Assembly (NCBI GenBank): GCA_014529385.2
Contig: CM043942.1
Coordinates: 9,240,001 to 9,304,000, forward strand
DNA length: 64,000 nucleotides
Direction of reading: 5' to 3'
From: Adiantum capillus-veneris
Lineage: Eukaryota; Streptophyta; Polypodiopsida; Polypodiales; Pteridaceae
The notes below the pieces were generated by a model. The model saw only the letters and a list, made by a program, of their open reading frames with translations. It searched no databases and was not told where the DNA came from. The number at the start of each line of letters is the position of its first letter. Positions within the stretch are counted from its first letter, which is position 1. Below are positions 20,701 to 32,500 of the stretch, piece after piece. The translations under genes were made by a program, and so were the position numbers.

Positions 20701-20866
20701 CCGTTCTGTAGGAGTTGTATCGTAGATTCTGTACGGTTTCTCTAGCAAACTCTCCATACTTGTGCACATGCTCATTACATATCCTACGCTTGCGCAGGAT
20801 TTGATACTTGCAGAGCGTGCAAGAGCATGCAATCTTTTCCTCCATGTTAGTTGATGACGTTTCCAT
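17706..20866 (-). pseudogene. TNP2-type CACTA transposase (with DUF4218 and DUF4216 regions)
   Basis: Starts at ATG 20866 (METSSTNMEEK). Order on the minus strand: an N-terminal region; an intron of about 75 bp (donor GTACGT near 20352, acceptor CAG near 20280); the transposase core with KIHACPNDC, CPKCG, FPIIPRIK, MAMDGVNPFG and WLAIKKGHLILS (20272-19600); LLDPMHIFKNVGE (about 19180); the DUF4218 region with LPIAIKG, HLLVHVVDE, FMKTLKGFVR and GSMAEGWLVQE (18866-18500); and the DUF4216 region (18080-17706, NTFDSGVMVSFM, DYCGLVSDIL). Breaks are a frameshift near 19450, TAA near 19270 and TGA near 18945. It would cut and paste CACTA elements. It is one of the better kept genes in the window. 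Confidence 0.92.
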
Positions 20867-20869
20867 CTA

Positions 20870-21118
20870 CAATGATTATGAATGTTGTTTTAATATATAT
20901 ACTCCTCACAATGTAAACTACCTCACATTCTCTAGTCTTGCCCAATCTTCGTACACCTCGGTCCAGAGGTGTACGGTGATCAGGACCACCGGGTCAGAAT
21001 CTCATCTTTATTGGTCAAATCCTATATGGGTAGACACATACATGCACTCCCAGGTGTACATGGCAATGCATGTAGCGGGAAAAACCCCTTTGCCTCTTTT
21101 AGTTCCATAGTTTCTTCT
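20870..21118. other. probable TNP2 upstream region
   Basis: AT-rich sequence just upstream of the transposase ATG (which is read leftward). It contains an inverted pair, TGTACACC/GGTGTACA-like words near 20955, 20967 and 21052. No promoter element can be assigned firmly. Confidence 0.3.
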
Positions 21119-21267
21119 AGAGGGAGAGAGAGAGAGAGATAGAGAGAGTTTCTGTCCTTTTCACACATGCAATTGGTCAGCCAACCTAACTCTTTCTCTC
21201 TCTCTTTCTCTATCTACTATCTATCTATCTCTCTCTCTCTCTATCTCTATCTCTATCTCTAGTTAAT

Positions 21268-21306
<39 letters not shown>

Positions 21307-21482
21307 CACTCTCTATCTCTTTATTTCTCTCTCTCTGTCTACGTACCCTATCTCTCATTCTTTCTCTCTCGATCTCGCTCTCGCTATCTCCCTTTATCTC
21401 TCTCTCGATCTCGCTCTCGCTATCTCTCTTTATCTCTGTATTTTCCTATTTCCCTATCTCTCTCTCTCTGTCTCGCTCTCCA

Positions 21483-21567
<85 letters not shown>
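21119..21567. repeat. (GA)n/(CT)n and CTAT microsatellite block
   Basis: A short GA tract, then compound CT, CTAT and TA repeats, and a pure (CT)n tract of about 80 bases (21487-21566). Open frames here are repeat artefacts. Confidence 0.95.
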
Positions 21568-21569
<2 letters not shown>

Positions 21570-21965
21570 GTACTGATTGAACGAGTGACTGAGCTAGGGA
21601 GATCCAGACGCCCACGACTGTGGAGGCTAGACTACACAACATCGACAGAGGCTGCATCAGACGATCCAGGTCACTTTGGCTCGACATGCACAACGCACAG
21701 TCAGACTACTGACCATGGAGGAGATTGATGAGGTCTGCCAGCGGCAGCAGATGCTGGATCTCCTATGATCTACCTATCCCAGCTAGCTGTTTTAGCTGCT
21801 TAGTCCACACCCAGCAGTTTAGAATTCCATAATATTTTATTTTGTCATTTTGTCATCTTGTTATTTTGACTTTGTATCAGATCCACCACATTGTAACTTT
21901 CTGGTCTCATAGGTCACTTCGGCCTTTTGAAGACGTTAATATAACATTTCATAATATTTTTTTTC
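21568..21965 (+). mobile_element. 5'-truncated LINE-like 3' end
   Basis: A GC-rich plus-strand run ends in MEEIDEVCQRQQMLDLL and a TGA (about 21768). About 190 bases of T-rich 3' UTR follow, finishing TTCGGCCTTTTGAAGACG and a GTTAATATAAC word. That layout resembles the tail of the full LINE above (a short imperfect hairpin, then TTAA-rich end). No RT motif is left, so the call rests on composition and the tail. Confidence 0.4.
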
Positions 21966-24159
21966 TCAAAAGTAAATAATCGTGATTATTTACTTTTGGT
22001 ATTTTTTTTGCCTAATTTTGGTCAACTGAGCATGCACACTTGTTTAACACATCAATATAAGCCTATGTCAAGTTTCACTGAATTTGAACAAGATTTACCA
22101 AATCAGACTCAATTTCTCAACAATCGGTACATATTTCTGTTTTTATCAAGGTTTTGGTCTGTTTTGTGATCCAAACTTCATGAGCCTTCACAAAAGATGT
22201 TTGCAATCATGCTTAGAGTCTATGGTATCAACCTTGGTCATTTTTGAGCAAAAAGTAAATAATCGTGATTATTTACTTTTGACCTAAAATGAAAACTTTT
22301 TCCAACTTTTTCAGTGGACAGTCTTTTTATGATCTATTTTGAGCCTATGAATCAAGTTAAAACTTAATTTGAACAAGATTCATCAAGTCATACACAATTC
22401 TTGACAATCAGTACAGATTTCACTTTTTGTCAAGTTTTTGGCCTGTTTTGTGATCCAAACTTCATGAACCTTCACAAAAGATGTTTGTAATCATGCATAG
22501 AGTCTCTGGAATCAACCTTGATCAATTTTGAATCAAAAGTAAATGATCGTGATTATTAACTTTTGACCTAAAATGGATAATTTTTTTTAACTTTTTCAAT
22601 GGACATTCTTTTTATGATCTATATTGAGCCTCTAAGTCAAGTTAAAACCTAATATGAATAAGATTTGTTCAAGTTATCACAGTTTTCTGTCCGCCGCAGA
22701 CTCTGATTCCAAGAATCTGGCTTAAATCTCACTTTTGTGATCCAAATTTCACCAAAATTGATTTGTGAGGTCTACTTGCTATGCTTGACCTTGTGGTATG
22801 TCCAAATATGCAAGATTGTCAATCTTTGAAGCAGATGTAAATAATCGCGATTATTTACTTTGTTAATTTTTTTGCAAGTTTTTGTCCCAATCTTGACATA
22901 GATCTGTTAAGGAACTCAACTTAAGGTCTCTAGTCAAGTTTCATCAAGCCTTTAGTCAATTTCTGGTCAAATGGGCATTAGTTTTCTGTTCGTAGACTGA
23001 CTTTGCAAACTTGGTCACAATTTTCAATCCAATGGTCCAAATCTTACCAAGTTTGGTTTGTGAGCTTATTACAACATGGTAAAAACTAGTGGTATGCTGA
23101 CTTGGTCAAAAAAGTTGAAAAATGGGATAGATGTAAATAATCGCGATTATTTACAACTGGCAACTTTTTGCATGTTTTGGGTCAAGTGATCATGTACACA
23201 TGTTTTTCACATCAATATAATCCTATGAATCAAATTTCATCAAGTTTGGACAAATGTTTCCCCAATTTACACTCAAGTTTCAAAAAGTCAGTACAAACTT
23301 TAGTTTTTACCAAGTTTTTGTCAGTTTGGTGATCCAAGTCTTTTGTGTCTTTACAAAAGTTGTTTGTACACATGCAATGAGTCAATGGTATGAACCTTGA
23401 TCAAATCTGAGCTGAAAGTTAATAATCGCGATTATTAATTTTAGGCCCAAAACTGACACTTTTTTGAATTTTTTCATTGGACAGTCTTTTCATGAGCTAT
23501 TTTAAGTCTATGAATCAAGTCAAAACTTAATTTGGCCTAAAATGTCAAGAAAAGTAAATAATCTGAGTTTTAGCCAACTCTTGAAATTTTTACCTCAAAG
23601 TGTCCTTGAGCTTACCCACTGGTTCATACAACTCTTAAGCTTACTCTCTAGTCAGATTGAGTGGTTTCGAGTCTTTTCGTGCTATTTCTAGCCGTAGACC
23701 TGAAACTCTGTAACTTCACATAAATAACTCACAGATGATTCGTTTGGAGTGAGCAATGTTCTGAGATCCCACGTCGGATGATTCGTTTGGAGTGAGCAAT
23801 GTTCTGAGATCCCACGTCGGATTCTACTTACCCTACTCCTAGGTTCTACCGCAATTGGGTTGTGGAAAGTGTCCACAAACACTCGTTTTCTTGTTTTTTA
23901 CGATTCTCAGAGCCTTGATCTTAGGACTTGTCTCGCCTTTCAATCATTCTCTAAATCTTAATCTAAATCTACAATCTTACAATCCTAAAGTCACTCAGCA
24001 AGTACGATTACTTCCAAGCTACTTCTACACAGCAAAAGACGACGACAATCTTAAGCTATGCGATTTCTAAAAAGAAAGTTTTACTCTAGGTGAACCTAGA
24101 GGAATTTAATGGACAACTACCCAAGACGCTCGTGTTTTCCCTAGTTTAGGTCTATTCGT
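21966..24159 (-). repeat. retrotransposon leader with periodic palindromes (minus-strand element)
   Basis: Non-coding, lying just inside the PBS of the LTR element read leftward. It holds six near-perfect palindromes with half-site GTAAATAATCG, at 21968-21997, 22251-22280, 22535-22564, 22837-22858, 23133-23154 and 23419-23438. Their centres are 283-298 bases apart. The blocks between them are themselves similar (phrases such as TGATCCAAACTTCATGA, CAATCATGC and TCTATGGTATCAACC recur). The same array in inverted orientation is at 41452-42337. No gag start is recognisable at the far end. Confidence 0.75.
23733..23820. repeat. 44-bp tandem duplication
   Basis: The segment beginning ATGATTCGTTTGGAGTGAGC occurs twice in direct succession, ending both times in CCCACGTCGG. 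The related plus-strand element at about 41110-41160 has only one, more diverged, copy. The duplication is therefore probably recent and specific to this element. Confidence 0.85.
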
Positions 24160-24176
24160 CCTTGACAACGGCGCCA
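24160..24176 (-). other. primer-binding site, tRNA-Asp type
   Basis: The minus strand reads TGGCGCCGTTGTCAAGG. This matches the usual plant gypsy PBS complementary to the 3' end of tRNA-Asp, with two or three changes. It lies four bases inside the LTR end at 24181. Confidence 0.8.
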
Positions 24177-24180
24177 AATA

Positions 24181-25192
24181 TGGGACGCATGTCTAGCCTC
24201 ACCATCCTATCTTATTGTAGTATTAACGAGCACCATGATTAAATTGTCAATCCATGGGACGAAGCTGACTCGACTAGTGCATAGAGGCTACAAGAGGTTG
24301 TCAATCTCTCGAAAAACAACTAACAACTTGCATGAAACTCAAGCTACACTCAAGTGACTGAAATCACCAAAAGCCAATCGCTCTCATCGGCAAATAAATC
24401 ACATCCGTTACAGCATCAAATGACATCCAAACGTAATGAAATTTCCAGGACATGTTTATAAGACCTAAGCACGCATGGTTATGGTCTCAAACCCCACTTT
24501 AGGTCAAGTTTCAAAATCGCAATTATTAACAGCAGTGGATTTTTGACCTAGTCGTTTTCGACCTAGAATGCATCTAAATGCTTAACAATGATGTCCCAAT
24601 ACCTTGCCTATGCTTAGTTTTTGATTTGAAAGTGTAAATTCCTAGTTATGATGAAATTAGATACCACGGGTTGGCGATGCCAACAGCTACGAAATACCGT
24701 GATGTGTTTATGTCAATGTGTAGAGCTATTACCTCCGGTTGCAATGCAACAAACGCGACTGCAATGTGACAACAAGGGAGGGAATAGAAAGCATGAGAAG
24801 GAGATGAGTGAGCGTCATTAGATCACTCTGTGTATTTCATTATCCAAAAATTAATAAAATCTTTACAAAGTTGGATTTTATACCTTAGCCAAGGTCTAAA
24901 ATGTGTAATGTCCGGCGCCCAAGACCTTTGAGGCTCCACACTTATTGTATCTGCAACCCAAGTACACTAAGTGACCTATGCTCTACATCTTGGAACTCTT
25001 ATTGAGCCCGTAACATGTTACAATTCTCACAATTGCTAAATAAATTGGAAAATTATAATACATGGCCATTTTGGAAAAATGTGAAAAGTGTGTAACTCCA
25101 ATTGTCACTGCTTCTTCATATTCATCTTCGATGTGCATTCATAAGGCTTTGATCTTTAGCAGCTCCTGTTAACTAACGTTGACTCAGTTAAG
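24181..25192 (-). repeat. 5' LTR of a minus-strand gypsy-type element
   Basis: Lies immediately outside the PBS, about 1.0 kb long, and homologous in inverted orientation to 39850-40761. Shared phrases are GTTGGC(A/G)...GCCAAC near 24680, the CTCATTTCT/AGAAATGAG-like region and TGCAATGCAACA near 24743. The TG/CA ends are at 24181 (minus-strand CCCA end) and near 25192 (GACTCA). The right boundary is uncertain by about ten bases. It is inserted in the gag-protease region of another gypsy element. Confidence 0.65.
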
Positions 25193-25234
25193 AGTGCCAA
25201 AGGTTGCTTGGTAGTCATAATAAACATCCTTTTT

Positions 25235-26938
25235 TCACCCTTCCTACCATACACACAGATTGTGACCTTGCCCCAATCTTGCACAACACCAACAAACTCT
25301 CAACCAAGGTTGTCCCAAAATGATAGGAAAAGTTCCCAAGCCATCTGGCATAACATGAAAGTTTACTAAAACCTTCAAGTTAACGACTTCAACTTCGAAA
25401 TTCTTAATAAGCCCCAAACTCTTCACTTTGGCATGTTTATCTAGTCGGATCCAAAACCCAGAGCTTCCGCATGTAGGGAGACCCAATCTCTTGACACATG
25501 ACTATGTGATCACACAAACTTGAGCACCTCCATCAATATAGGCCTCTCCCATGCCCACACCTTTGTGCCAAGTGTTCACCACATAAAAAATGTCGGGTAA
25601 CTCTCCCACATCCAACACTCAAACTTGTCCATGCTTTGGCTCTTTTTCTAGATTCACTAATGACTTCCATTGCCTCTTAAGTTGGGGCACTATATTCATC
25701 AACTCTCCAAAAGTACAATCTAATTTCCTCCCAATCAGGTCTTCCTTTAAATTGTAAGCTATTTGGCCTTATCCCAAGGGTAAATCTGCTACTTCAAACC
25801 GTCCACAAGATCTTCTTTTCCTCTTGGCTTTCACATCTTCACTCTCTTTCTCTTTTCATTTCTTTTTGCTAGGACCTGGAGCAGCACAGCCTTCCCTCTC
25901 TCTTTTGCCTACGGGCAACATATCTGCTTCTTTCTTTTCAACACGCACAATACCCACATGACCACGAGAGGTTGAGGCCCGATTTTCCTATTCAGTACCT
26001 TGATCTTCTCGTATTTCCAATGAATAATCAAGAGCCCTGTTAGGAATCTGCTAGGGAAGTGGAGACATATCACCTCCCATCCTTCTTGGCTTGGAATAAT
26101 AAGTGCTAGTATGACCAAGTTAACCACAATTATAAAAGGTAGGGAATGAACCTCCTTTGAGACGCCTTGTCCACGATCCACATTAGCATTAGGCTAAGCT
26201 TCACATGCCTAGGCCATTCCTCTACCATGTTCATGCCCAAGACCACCTCCTCATCCAAGAACACTAAGTCGCAATTCCTACAGCATGGTCATCATGTCTT
26301 GCATATTTTATTGTAATTGTTCAGTATTAGAAACCCTTTGAGTAGATTGGGCTCCAATCTTTGCCTAATTTCCCTGATTTTGGCCACCATTTCTTTTCAC
26401 AGAGACCGCTTTTCCATACTCATTAAGTCTTTGAGCCTTCTGACAATAGTGACTGCTTCCTCAAAGGTAGTGGGCCTTTTCAGCTCAACTTTGAACTTCA
26501 TACTTTCTTTTAAGTTTTCCACAAAATAGTCCTTCTTTAACATGGATGGAGGGATTTCATTTCCTAAAGCTCGGACCCATTTATCCCATAAACGGGTGAA
26601 CTGCATGACAAAATCATCAACACTTTGATTAACCATTTGAGTGTACCGCAAATTTTTTTGTCAAACTTCATCAGGTACTTCAATGGATCTTACTATGCCA
26701 GAAAATCTTGCTTCACACGATTGTAGTCCAAAACCACCCCTGGAGTTTGTGCCTACACCAGCTCTTCATGATTTTGTAACCAAACTTTTACCTCATCCTA
26801 TAAACTGTATTGCAGCAGTTGCAAAAATATAGCTTGGTCTAGTATATTTTGCAGGAAGCAATTGGCTTCCAATTGTTCAATAAAAGTTTGTGCATTCTCA
26901 TTAGGAAATCCATGAAACAGTGGAAACTCGTCTGCCAT
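25235..26938 (-). pseudogene. Ty3/gypsy gag-protease relic
   Basis: Minus-strand reading starts at ATG 26938 (MADEFPLFHGFPNENAQTF). It passes a gag region (QSVDDFVMQFTRLWDKW and PTTFEEAVTIVRR, 26640-26400) typical of the retrotransposon gag family, a damaged zinc knuckle (Y-N-C-G...GH, about 26120), a basic linker, and an aspartic protease. The protease active site reads IDGGAQ (about 25530) instead of D-S/T-G, and the end motif is FPIILGQPWL (about 25300). Stops and frameshifts occur in every part. The RT that should follow is absent because the LTR ending near 25192 interrupts the element. Confidence 0.85.
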
Positions 26939-28394
26939 GTTTGATTGCCACAAAAACACTTACATGTGATGAAGAAAGCTCATGGGATGTCACTGGATCT
27001 CTCTAGTACTTAATCCACGTGACACTGTGTAACTTGGCCCCCAGTGCTTGGCTTCACAAAACCTCACAACCCTCCAAAGGTTGCAATCCAATCACATGAC
27101 CACCTCAAGTGTTGTCCACAATTTGCACATACATAAGTGGTTGTCCATAAGGACCCACACCCCCTTTACATTTTGTGACTGCAGAATAGACATATTTCAC
27201 AATAATTGGAGCATGGGAGCACTTGCTCCTTAGTAAGGGCACAATACAATGTTAGCATGCAAACGACAAGGAAAATGAGTGCCTCTATAGACTTTCACGA
27301 GTCATACCATTGGAAGGAAGAAATATTGCACTACCGAAACCACTTGTAATGATTTATAAAGAACCCTTCAAGCATAAAACACACATGGAAATAGAAGAAA
27401 CCAAGGACATCATGATGTAGCTGATCTCATGGAGATGTTTGTAGAGTATCCATAGGCAAAAAATAGATGAAAGATGAAAGAGTTATGGCCACTCAAAACT
27501 AGGGTGTACTCTTTCTTGCTAAAAAATGAGCTCTCTGGAAGTTATGCACGTGTTGTAGCTATTAAAATAGGGGTATTTCTTATCTTTTATCCCTAAAAAT
27601 TTCCTCTCGCTTCTCAACCGACAAGTCTCTCTTTGTAGTCCTCTTTTAATTGGTTCATTTTTTGCCTTTTTGGGTAGAAAATGAGGTGTCGGTGACCTTT
27701 TGACCAAGGGAATGGGGTGGGGGCAAGTGTCCAGTGGACCAAAATGGGTGTCTAGGCACCTGTTGAGCTGAATGGAAACACAAAAGGGCACCCCTTCTCC
27801 CTCAAGTGTCCAGAAGCCCTCCATGGCCAAGCTTCTCCACAAGCTTCTCTCAAGTGTACTCCCCTAATGGGCACTCGCTTTGCCCTATATACCCCTCATT
27901 CTCCCCTTTTTCCTTCCCATGTGGGATGCTACATGGAAGTTCCTCCCCATTTCTCCCAACTCCCTCATGCCCAATTAATTTCCAGCTTCTCTTTCAAGTA
28001 CAAAAACTTCTCGAACAACCTTATAAAAGCATAACTTGTTGCTCCGATCACCAAATGACACACCGTAAAGTACGGCTTGGATCCCATCACCTCGACTACT
28101 TTTGGAGATTTAAAATCTCATAATTTCTAACAAGTTGGCCCAGTTGCCCTTGTTGCATGTAGCTGCATCACTTTCTAAGTCAAGACTGCTCAATTTGGAT
28201 GCACGTAACTCATGATGTACAAGTCCGATTCATAAGTTATAAGGCATGGCTGAAAATACTTATTGAAAACCATCTTTTGGAGACTCAAACAACCCAAAAT
28301 ATCAGCACCCAAGCCCAAAAAAACCAAAACTTTTTACATAAGTTTTTACATAGTCACTCCCAAGACTTGCAGCACTATGTACACATATACCCAT
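26939..28394. other. no clear gene; likely 5' region of the minus-strand gypsy
   Basis: Lies upstream of the gag start on the minus strand, so an LTR and leader are expected. No convincing TG...CA pair or PBS was recognised. Open runs (27519-27842 minus, 27806-28123 plus) have no motif. Confidence 0.35.
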
Positions 28395-28905
28395 GAGGCT
28401 AGCTAGAAAGCTTTTTGGCACAATCTACTAGTTTATGCTCATCCAAAAAATGACTGACAACACTTTATTGGACACAGGAGCTGAACATAATTTGTTATCC
28501 TATGGAGTGTGGTGCTAGTTAGGAAAACCTTCTTTATCCAAAAGTACCATCCAAGTCAAGGGTATTAAAAGTAAGAAAACTATTGTCTTTGGAATCTTGC
28601 ACACTCCTATTACTTATGACAATGGGACCATGGCTGAAAGATTTTTGGTCATGCATGTGGGTGCTATTGAGGGCAACATAAACCTGGGACGTAAGTGGAT
28701 GTCCGAAACCAAGTGCACTATCAATTGGGAAACTTGGAGTATCATGACACAAGAACAAACTCTTAGTCTTTCCACTCAAGCAACAGTCCCTAAGTTATTG
28801 ACCCTTGAGGGAAAACAGAATGGAACATTGCATATTCAAGAGTTTGAAGCATCTATCCCTGGGGCACAACCCTTTAGAGCTTCAACTTCCATGTGACTGA
28901 AATAA
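28395..28905 (+). pseudogene. Ty3/gypsy aspartic protease fragment
   Basis: Plus-strand reading gives LLDTGAEHNLLSY (about 28467-28505), a retropepsin active site. Further on come VMHVGAIEGNINLGRKWM (about 28650-28700), corresponding to the C-terminal I-x-L-G-x-x-W/F block, and a Thr/Gln-rich tail. A TAG near 28518 breaks the N-terminal part. It faces away from the minus-strand gag-protease at 25235-26938 and is a different element. Confidence 0.75.
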
Positions 28906-29607
28906 AGAATGAGGCACCCAAGACTCAGAGTGATTTGTCAAGGGCAACATAAAAATGGCTCCTTAAAGCTGCGTTAACAACCACTTTCGATGCTCAGTCT
29001 GGTTCAAAACAAAAGTCTTGTAAGAGACACCCCACTCGTTCCAAGAAATTCAAGAATACGTTGCAACGGATTCCTAAACAACTATTCGAATCCCAATGCT
29101 ACTATGATGAAAACGATCAAATTTGGGTACCTAGACATACCTTGTGTTCTCCCCTATCCCCTACTAAAGATCCATGTAGGCCAAAACTTGTAACTCCAAA
29201 ATGATTTGAAGACCACGAAAAGGAAAAGATCATGGAATGCTACACACCCGTCCTAGAGCTAGTTTGGGTACCGAAGAAAGAAAGATTTGTTCCACCTCGT
29301 TTAGGAACACGGAAGTTGAATGAAGCTTCCAGCTCTTTATGTAGTTCATCTATGGAAATACAATCTTCAACACAACTTCCATCTACCATTGTACAAATCC
29401 ACACAAACAAAAAACGTCTGTGTATCTCCAATTATAAGTTCATCACCTGAATCAAATTATCAAGTAGGATCATGGGATAGTACCTTAGCACCCTTACAAC
29501 TTGATGAATCACCTAAGGTGGCAAAATCAAATTGGTCAAAATCTTCGCCCATTAGAACTTGGAACAATTGGTTTCAAAAGGTGACAACAACTTTCCAAAT
29601 GGTATGA
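28906..29607 (+). pseudogene. gypsy pol linker fragments
   Basis: Three overlapping frames carry PTRSKKFKNTLQRIPKQLF, WVPRHTLCS and ECYTPVLELVWVPKKERF in succession. The signal moves between frames, as in a decaying long ORF downstream of the protease. No RT block is found. Confidence 0.4.
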
Positions 29608-30053
29608 TCTACCCAAGCAAGGGGAGAGTACTTACTACTAGAAATAATTATTTGATTACTTCCCTCTTAACCTTCCTCCCATACCCCTTAACTTCCAAAT
29701 CTTAGGTAATGTATATAGATAGTCCTAAACTAAAGCATACCAAAAAAAGAGAGAGGATGAAAACAGTAAATGAGCAAGAACGACTAGCAACAAGAATGCA
29801 CCCTATAGGACCCAACACATAGTCCAAATGCACCATGTTACACCAAGAAATACAACAAAATATGTTTTAGAGACATAACCAAACCTATCTTGTTCCCAGA
29901 GATGGCTAGTTCACCAGAGGCATGCGCTTCTATTTTTTCTGAAAGGTACCCTTTTTCTTTTTCTCAAGTGTTTCACATATGCTGCCTTATACTTTCTTGT
30001 GAATGGGATCTGGTAGAGAGACTGGCGTGTGAGAAAACTTTTGAGGAGTTAGA

Positions 30054-30311
30054 ATGGATAATACATCTATGGACTATTATGACCCACACCCAATAACAAA
30101 TGTTTCTCCCGTGGCACATGCCTATTCTTTTGCACAAGATGAGTATCCACGCATAGCAAGGTTCTTGATTAACATATGTGCACACGAAGATGATGAAGAA
30201 TGCGAGAAAGACTATGGTCTGATAGACAATGATTTTGTTTATCTAGATGATGAGGATAGAGGCCCAGCCTTAGGGATGCGACCCGGTCTATATAATATCC
30301 TCTTCCCTTGA
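30054..30311 (+). pseudogene. acidic gypsy pol linker fragment
   Basis: An 85-codon acidic run (HEDDEECEKDYGLIDNDF near its middle) lies downstream of the protease fragment on the same strand. It resembles the acidic pre-RT linker type but has no domain. The assignment is by position. Confidence 0.35.
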
Positions 30312-31690
30312 TTCCATAAGTGATAACATATAGGTCGGTTAGGGGTCTAGATTTTGTTTCCGCTTGTTTTCCAGGATTTTTGGTCCTTTCACGTTGACAT
30401 GCCTCCTAGAGGTATAGTGCCTTCTTGCTTGATATTGTTATGTAGACTTATATGGATCTCCATCGACATGATTGAGGACATCTACTTCGATGAAATGAAC
30501 AACTCCATATGGTGGATATTTATAATTGCTAATTGTGGTTTTCCATGTTTTGTTATCTGCCATTATAACTATATAAATTTGTCCTAGCTTAGGTTGATGA
30601 ACTAGAGTTTAGTCTTATGGATGAGCCTTGAGGTTAGGTGGCCATGACTTTTGGTTAACTCATTTACTTGACCAATAGTCCTAGTTGGTAAAATTATATG
30701 GGTGTTTGAGACCTTAAGAGTGTTCTAGGCATAAAGAAGCTTGCTCCCTTCAACAACGAAAGACACTAGTGAGAATACAAAGGACATAGAAGCAAAAATA
30801 AAAAGTACCACAAAGGTAAAATCTTAAGCTGGAAGAGACATCCCGGCTTGATTTGGTACCTCACTAACATGTATTGTCGATGGTACTAGAGCCCTTGAGG
30901 TTCTGAATGTGGGCGCTTTTCTATGAAAATGAAAAAGGCTTGGACATACAAAATAAGCACACACGGAAAATAATTTTGAATAAAAATGATATGAAAAAGA
31001 CTTCCATTAAGCTTAAAGTGAAAAATTCAAGCTCTTGTTTGGAGTTGTGAACGTTAGTTGGCTAATCAAAGCTGAAAAGCACAATTGGGGAATCTTGCAT
31101 TTAGATAATCTTCCTACTTTGGTACTACTAGAGTAGTTGTTTTAATCTTAGCCATACCTATCTAATTGATAGATTCATCCATAAGCCCAAAACTCTTAAT
31201 TGATTAATTTCATCAAAGTGCAGTTTATTCATCATTAATGGCAATGTAGCATTTCATAATTCCTTGCAATTACTCATGTCCTCATGTAATTTATACGTCC
31301 CTCATGATTTATTTCCATAAAGTTTTGCTTGCATACTCTAACAGTGAATTTGTTGTGCAAACAATCTCTCCCATATGCTCTACCATCTTGACAAATGAGC
31401 TTCACCTCACTAGCTTCCACGGATAGAATCTACATCAAGAAGGGAGGCATGTTAACCCATGATGCCACCATTATTATTTAGTGCATATGTTTAGTCATGG
31501 TCTAGGCTTTTCAATCCAAGAGGTTTATAGTAAAATGTTGGTGATCACCAATGAAAGATGCACTAGACCCATTTAGCATTGATTGAGAAAATATGGGATC
31601 CCGTATGTGAAAAGGACGGAAAGCCCTAGATAGGGCTGTAAACTAGGGTTTTATATTATTCTCAACGTGCAAGCTATTCTCTTTCTTCAC
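30312..31690. other. no gene recognised
   Basis: AT-rich with stops in all frames. The T-rich, phrase-poor sequence shows no motif or repeat that could be assigned. It may be retrotransposon 3' sequence. Confidence 0.4.
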
Positions 31691-31705
31691 CTCTTCTTAC
31701 TTCTC

Positions 31706-31721
31706 TGTGTGTGTGTGTATG

Positions 31722-31752
<31 letters not shown>

Positions 31753-31766
31753 GAGAGAGAGAGAGC
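31706..31766. repeat. (TG)n-(GA)n microsatellite
   Basis: A short TG tract followed directly by GA repeats with one GGGA break. Confidence 0.95.
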
Positions 31767-32099
31767 ATTTGCGAGCACGTCGGCATGGAGAAGGACGAGC
31801 AGCGACGTGGTGCCTTCTTCTTCCTTGCGCACACACGGAGTCCCTCGGTGGTAGCATTATAGGAGGTGAGTGACACATCTCCATGTAGACGTAGAGCTTT
31901 TTTGTATTTGTTAGGTTGTGTGCTTGTAGCCTTAACGCCCATGGCGGACAACAAGTTCCTAGGAGTAGACAAGCAATAAGAACTATACATATTATTTTAG
32001 AAGGTTAATGTTGGTTCAAGTGCTCCAAAGCCTTCCAAGGTACTGTACAAATCTCCTAAAAAGAAGGCACTTGATAAGAAAAAAGTTAGGTGGATGGAC

Positions 32100-32500
32100 A
32101 TTAGATAAAAGTTGAGGTCTTTTGGAAATTTTGGTACATACCAAAATTCAAGAAGGGTGGAGGAATTTAGATGGTGGGAGTGGTCCTTAGCAGGAAGCTG
32201 GAAAAAGGTTGGACTTTAGTTTCTAGAAGTCGTAACAATGAATAGTTACCACGATAATTGATAAAGTGCATAACTAGTCAGATCCCAATCAGGAAGACTA
32301 TAAATAGGACTTGTTACTTCATTTTTGGGATCCGATCCCCAAGTTACCAAACCTAAGTTTAATATTTTTGTATCTTGAGAAATAGACCATTGTATTTTGT
32401 AAGTTTCATTAATCTAGAAACTCATTTGTCACTAACTTGAGTTGTACACACTATTTGATATGAATAATACAATTCCAATTTCAATTATCTTTTCCAATGT
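32100..32500 (+). repeat. LTR-like fragment with TATA box
   Basis: CTATAAATAGG at 32299 looks like a TATA box. About 100 bases downstream is a TTGTATTTTGTAAGTTTC stretch and then ATGAATAATACAATTCC, as in the R-U5 part of plant LTRs. Exact ends were not found, so this may be a solo or partial LTR. Confidence 0.35.

Larger units (their letters stand above)
15575..20950 (-). mobile_element. CACTA (En/Spm) DNA transposon 1, right end not found
   Basis: The left end is CACTACAACAAAAAAG at 15575, the hallmark terminus of CACTA elements, preceded by a possible 3-bp duplication (AAT). Subterminal copies of a TCGACGCA-like motif fill 15598-15725. A coding region on the minus strand follows, with a Transposase_24-like part and a full-length-looking TNP2 transposase. 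The opposite end (TGTAGTG) was not found; a (GA/CT)n tract and a LINE-like tail follow beyond 21119, so it may have been destroyed. The end coordinate is approximate. Confidence 0.88.

Noticed and set aside
20950-21120. Right terminus of CACTA 1
   Set aside because: No TGTAGTG end or matching 3-bp duplication was found here, so the terminus was left unassigned.
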